Shown piece by piece: positions 14,238 through 14,983 of a DNA stretch of 14,983 nt. Numbering within the stretch: position 1 is the stretch's first letter; each line of letters opens with the position of its first letter. A program made the position numbers and the translations under genes. Source of the stretch: Deltaproteobacteria bacterium (lineage in GTDB: Bacteria > Desulfobacterota > Desulfuromonadia > Desulfuromonadales > Geothermobacteraceae); the NCBI GenBank assembly GCA_003695205.1, contig RFIO01000563.1, positions 1 to 14,983 of the forward strand, read 5' to 3'. Under the pieces are notes generated by a model. It was not told where the DNA came from. It was given only the letters and a program-made list of their open reading frames with translations, and did no database searches.

Positions 14238-14348
14238 ATGCCATCCGATACCGAGTGGAGAGGTCCACCCAATCCTGCCCGAACCATCGTTTCAGGCTGT
14301 CTTTTTGCTGTTCCCCTGAAAGATACGAACTTCAATTCGAGGGATTAA
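14238..14348 (+). CDS. Possible 36-codon leader ORF before sdhC
   Basis: An ATG at 14238 with AGGGGG (14225-14230) spaced 7 bases opens a frame of 36 codons (MPSDTEWRGPPNPARTIVSG, then 16 more residues) ending in TAA 5 bases before the sdhC ATG. No family is recognised and there are no membrane segments or codon runs typical of attenuation peptides. Translation of it would deliver ribosomes to sdhC and disrupt the hairpins within it. It could equally be a chance frame in an untranslated leader. Confidence 0.3.
   Translation: MPSDTEWRGPPNPARTIVSGCLFAVPLKDTNFNSRD
14255..14321 (+). other. Hairpins in the sdhC leader
   Basis: Two perfect inverted repeats: GTGGA-GAGG-TCCAC (14255-14268) and TTTCAGG (14290-14296) with CCTGAAA (14315-14321) around an 18-base loop containing a T-run. 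They indicate a structured leader; no known riboswitch class was matched. Confidence 0.35.
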
Positions 14349-14353
14349 ACGAC

Positions 14354-14983
14354 ATGAGTATGCTGAAAAGTTCCGTTGGTCGAAAGGTCATCATGGCCGT
14401 GACCGGCCTGATCCTGCTGCTGTTCATCACCGGTCATGTGCTTGGCAACATGTCCCTTTTTGCCGGCCCCGACGGCATCAACGCCTACGCGGTACACCTG
14501 CGTGACCTCGGTCCGTTGCTGTGGGTCGTTCGGCTGGTGATGCTGGTGGTCTTCGTGGTCCACATCTGGATGGGTATCTCCCTGACCCTGGAAAACAAGG
14601 GCGCCCGCCCGGTCGCCTATACCCAGAAGGTCAACCAGAAAACCTCTTTCGCCGCCGAGACCATGATCATCAGTGGCCTGGTAATCCTGGTTTTCGTTAT
14701 CTATCACCTGCTCAACTTCACCCTGCACGCTGTCGGCGTTCCGGCAGGGACGGGTGAACTGGTCGACGCCGCCGGCCGCTTCGACGTCTACACCATGGTA
14801 GTGACCAGCTTCAAGCAGATGAAGCTGAACGTCCTGCTCTACATCGTCGGCATGGTCTTTTTGTTCCTCCATGTCAGCCATGGATTCCAGAGCTGGATTC
14901 AGACCCTGGGCTGGAACAACACCCGCACGCTGCCCGGCTTCACCAAGCTGAGCAAGCTGTACGCCTTCGTGGTGGCTCTGGCC
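14354..14983 (+). CDS. sdhC: Succinate dehydrogenase/fumarate reductase cytochrome b subunit (partial at 3' end)
   Basis: The first 210 residues of a b558-type diheme membrane anchor, open to the window end. Such subunits carry electrons between the flavoprotein/iron-sulfur subunits and menaquinone in the cytoplasmic membrane. It starts MSMLKSSVGRKVIMAVTGLI; transmembrane helices lie at about 12-32, 56-77, 103-125 and 157-176, and a fifth probably begins near 201. H28 and H70 coincide with heme-ligand positions of Bacillus subtilis SdhC; H118 and H173 or H176 are candidates for the other two. The ATG at 14354 has GAGGG about 10 bases upstream. The flavoprotein and iron-sulfur genes should follow beyond the window. 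In Geobacter relatives one such complex works as both fumarate reductase and succinate dehydrogenase; the symbol frdC would then apply. Confidence 0.93.
   Translation, partial: MSMLKSSVGRKVIMAVTGLILLLFITGHVLGNMSLFAGPDGINAYAVHLRDLGPLLWVVRLVMLVVFVVHIWMGISLTLENKGARPVAYTQKVNQKTSFAAETMIISGLVILVFVIYHLLNFTLHAVGVPAGTGELVDAAGRFDVYTMVVTSFKQMKLNVLLYIVGMVFLFLHVSHGFQSWIQTLGWNNTRTLPGFTKLSKLYAFVVALA

Larger units (their letters stand above)
13945..14353. other. 409-base divergent intergenic region between tgt and sdhC
   Basis: No long gene fits here. Nearest tgt are two small stem-loops; in the middle are two TGTATACAG copies, a promoter-like pair of boxes and tandem terminator-like hairpins. Nearest sdhC are a possible 36-codon leader ORF and more hairpins. 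The base composition is visibly more AT-rich than the surrounding genes, with several T-runs on the plus strand. I found no convincing tgt promoter on the minus strand. Confidence 0.8.

Noticed and set aside
14190..14353. GEMM or other known riboswitch in the sdhC leader
   Set aside because: The leader is structured but I could not find the conserved core of GEMM or any other class I know.
14345..14881. Minus-strand open frame of 178 codons (His/Asp/Gln-rich) at the right edge
   Set aside because: It is the antisense of sdhC, whose membrane helices and heme histidines read on the plus strand from 14354 to the window end without a stop. A 78-codon plus-strand frame at 14521-14757 is likewise a shadow of sdhC.
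1..14983. Mobile elements, CRISPR arrays, tRNA or rRNA genes, attachment sites
   Set aside because: None seen: no transposase or integrase motifs, no regularly spaced repeats, no cloverleaf sequences. The gene set is chromosomal housekeeping.

Overview
This is a GC-rich chromosomal segment from a bacterium that looks like a member of the Desulfuromonadales (Geobacter/Desulfuromonas/Pelobacter relatives). That placement is an inference from three things: the housekeeping gene order dnaE-accA-PfkB kinase-rlpA, a DUF1820 gene, and a fumarate reductase/succinate dehydrogenase cytochrome b of the Geobacter/Bacillus b558 type. There are no tRNA or rRNA genes, insertion sequences or CRISPR arrays. 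Most of the window is compact housekeeping DNA; the least explained part is the tgt/sdhC intergenic region.

Left end (1-2044, minus strand): an efflux operon read right to left. It has an outer-membrane TolC-type protein, a TetR repressor, and the first 20 codons of a likely HlyD-type adaptor that runs off the window. The genes overlap by 4 bases (GTGA, ATGA). Upstream lies a strong sigma-70-like promoter with a 12-bp palindrome at the predicted transcription start, as expected for autorepression by the TetR protein.

2094-3993 (plus): three genes joined by ATGA overlaps. They encode an unrecognised exported protein, a MazG-like (dCTPase/RS21-C6 type) nucleotide pyrophosphohydrolase, and an HTH-WYL regulator. 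A separate small gene of unknown function follows (4070-4450), with an inverted repeat just upstream.

4469-12001 (plus): a long run of co-directional genes. A YceF-type Maf nucleotide pyrophosphatase is followed by dnaE (replicative polymerase), accA (fatty-acid synthesis), a PfkB-family sugar or nucleoside kinase, an RlpA lipoprotein (septal peptidoglycan) with a SPOR domain, a single-domain rhodanese, and a DUF1820 protein. The accA to DUF1820 part is tightly packed with overlaps or gaps of at most about 10 bases, so it is probably transcribed together. DnaE keeps a complete set of PHP-domain metal ligands, unlike E. coli.

12024-13944 (minus, convergent): tgt (queuosine tRNA modification) and, 1 base downstream of it, a helical-repeat protein of unknown function.

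13945-14353: a 409-base divergent intergenic region. It holds two copies of a TGTATACAG palindromic repeat exactly 30 bp apart, a sigma-70-like promoter, two overlapping terminator-like hairpins with no gene upstream of them on that strand, a possible 36-codon leader ORF and further hairpins. At the right edge (14354 to the end) the diheme cytochrome b subunit of succinate dehydrogenase/fumarate reductase begins and is cut by the window.
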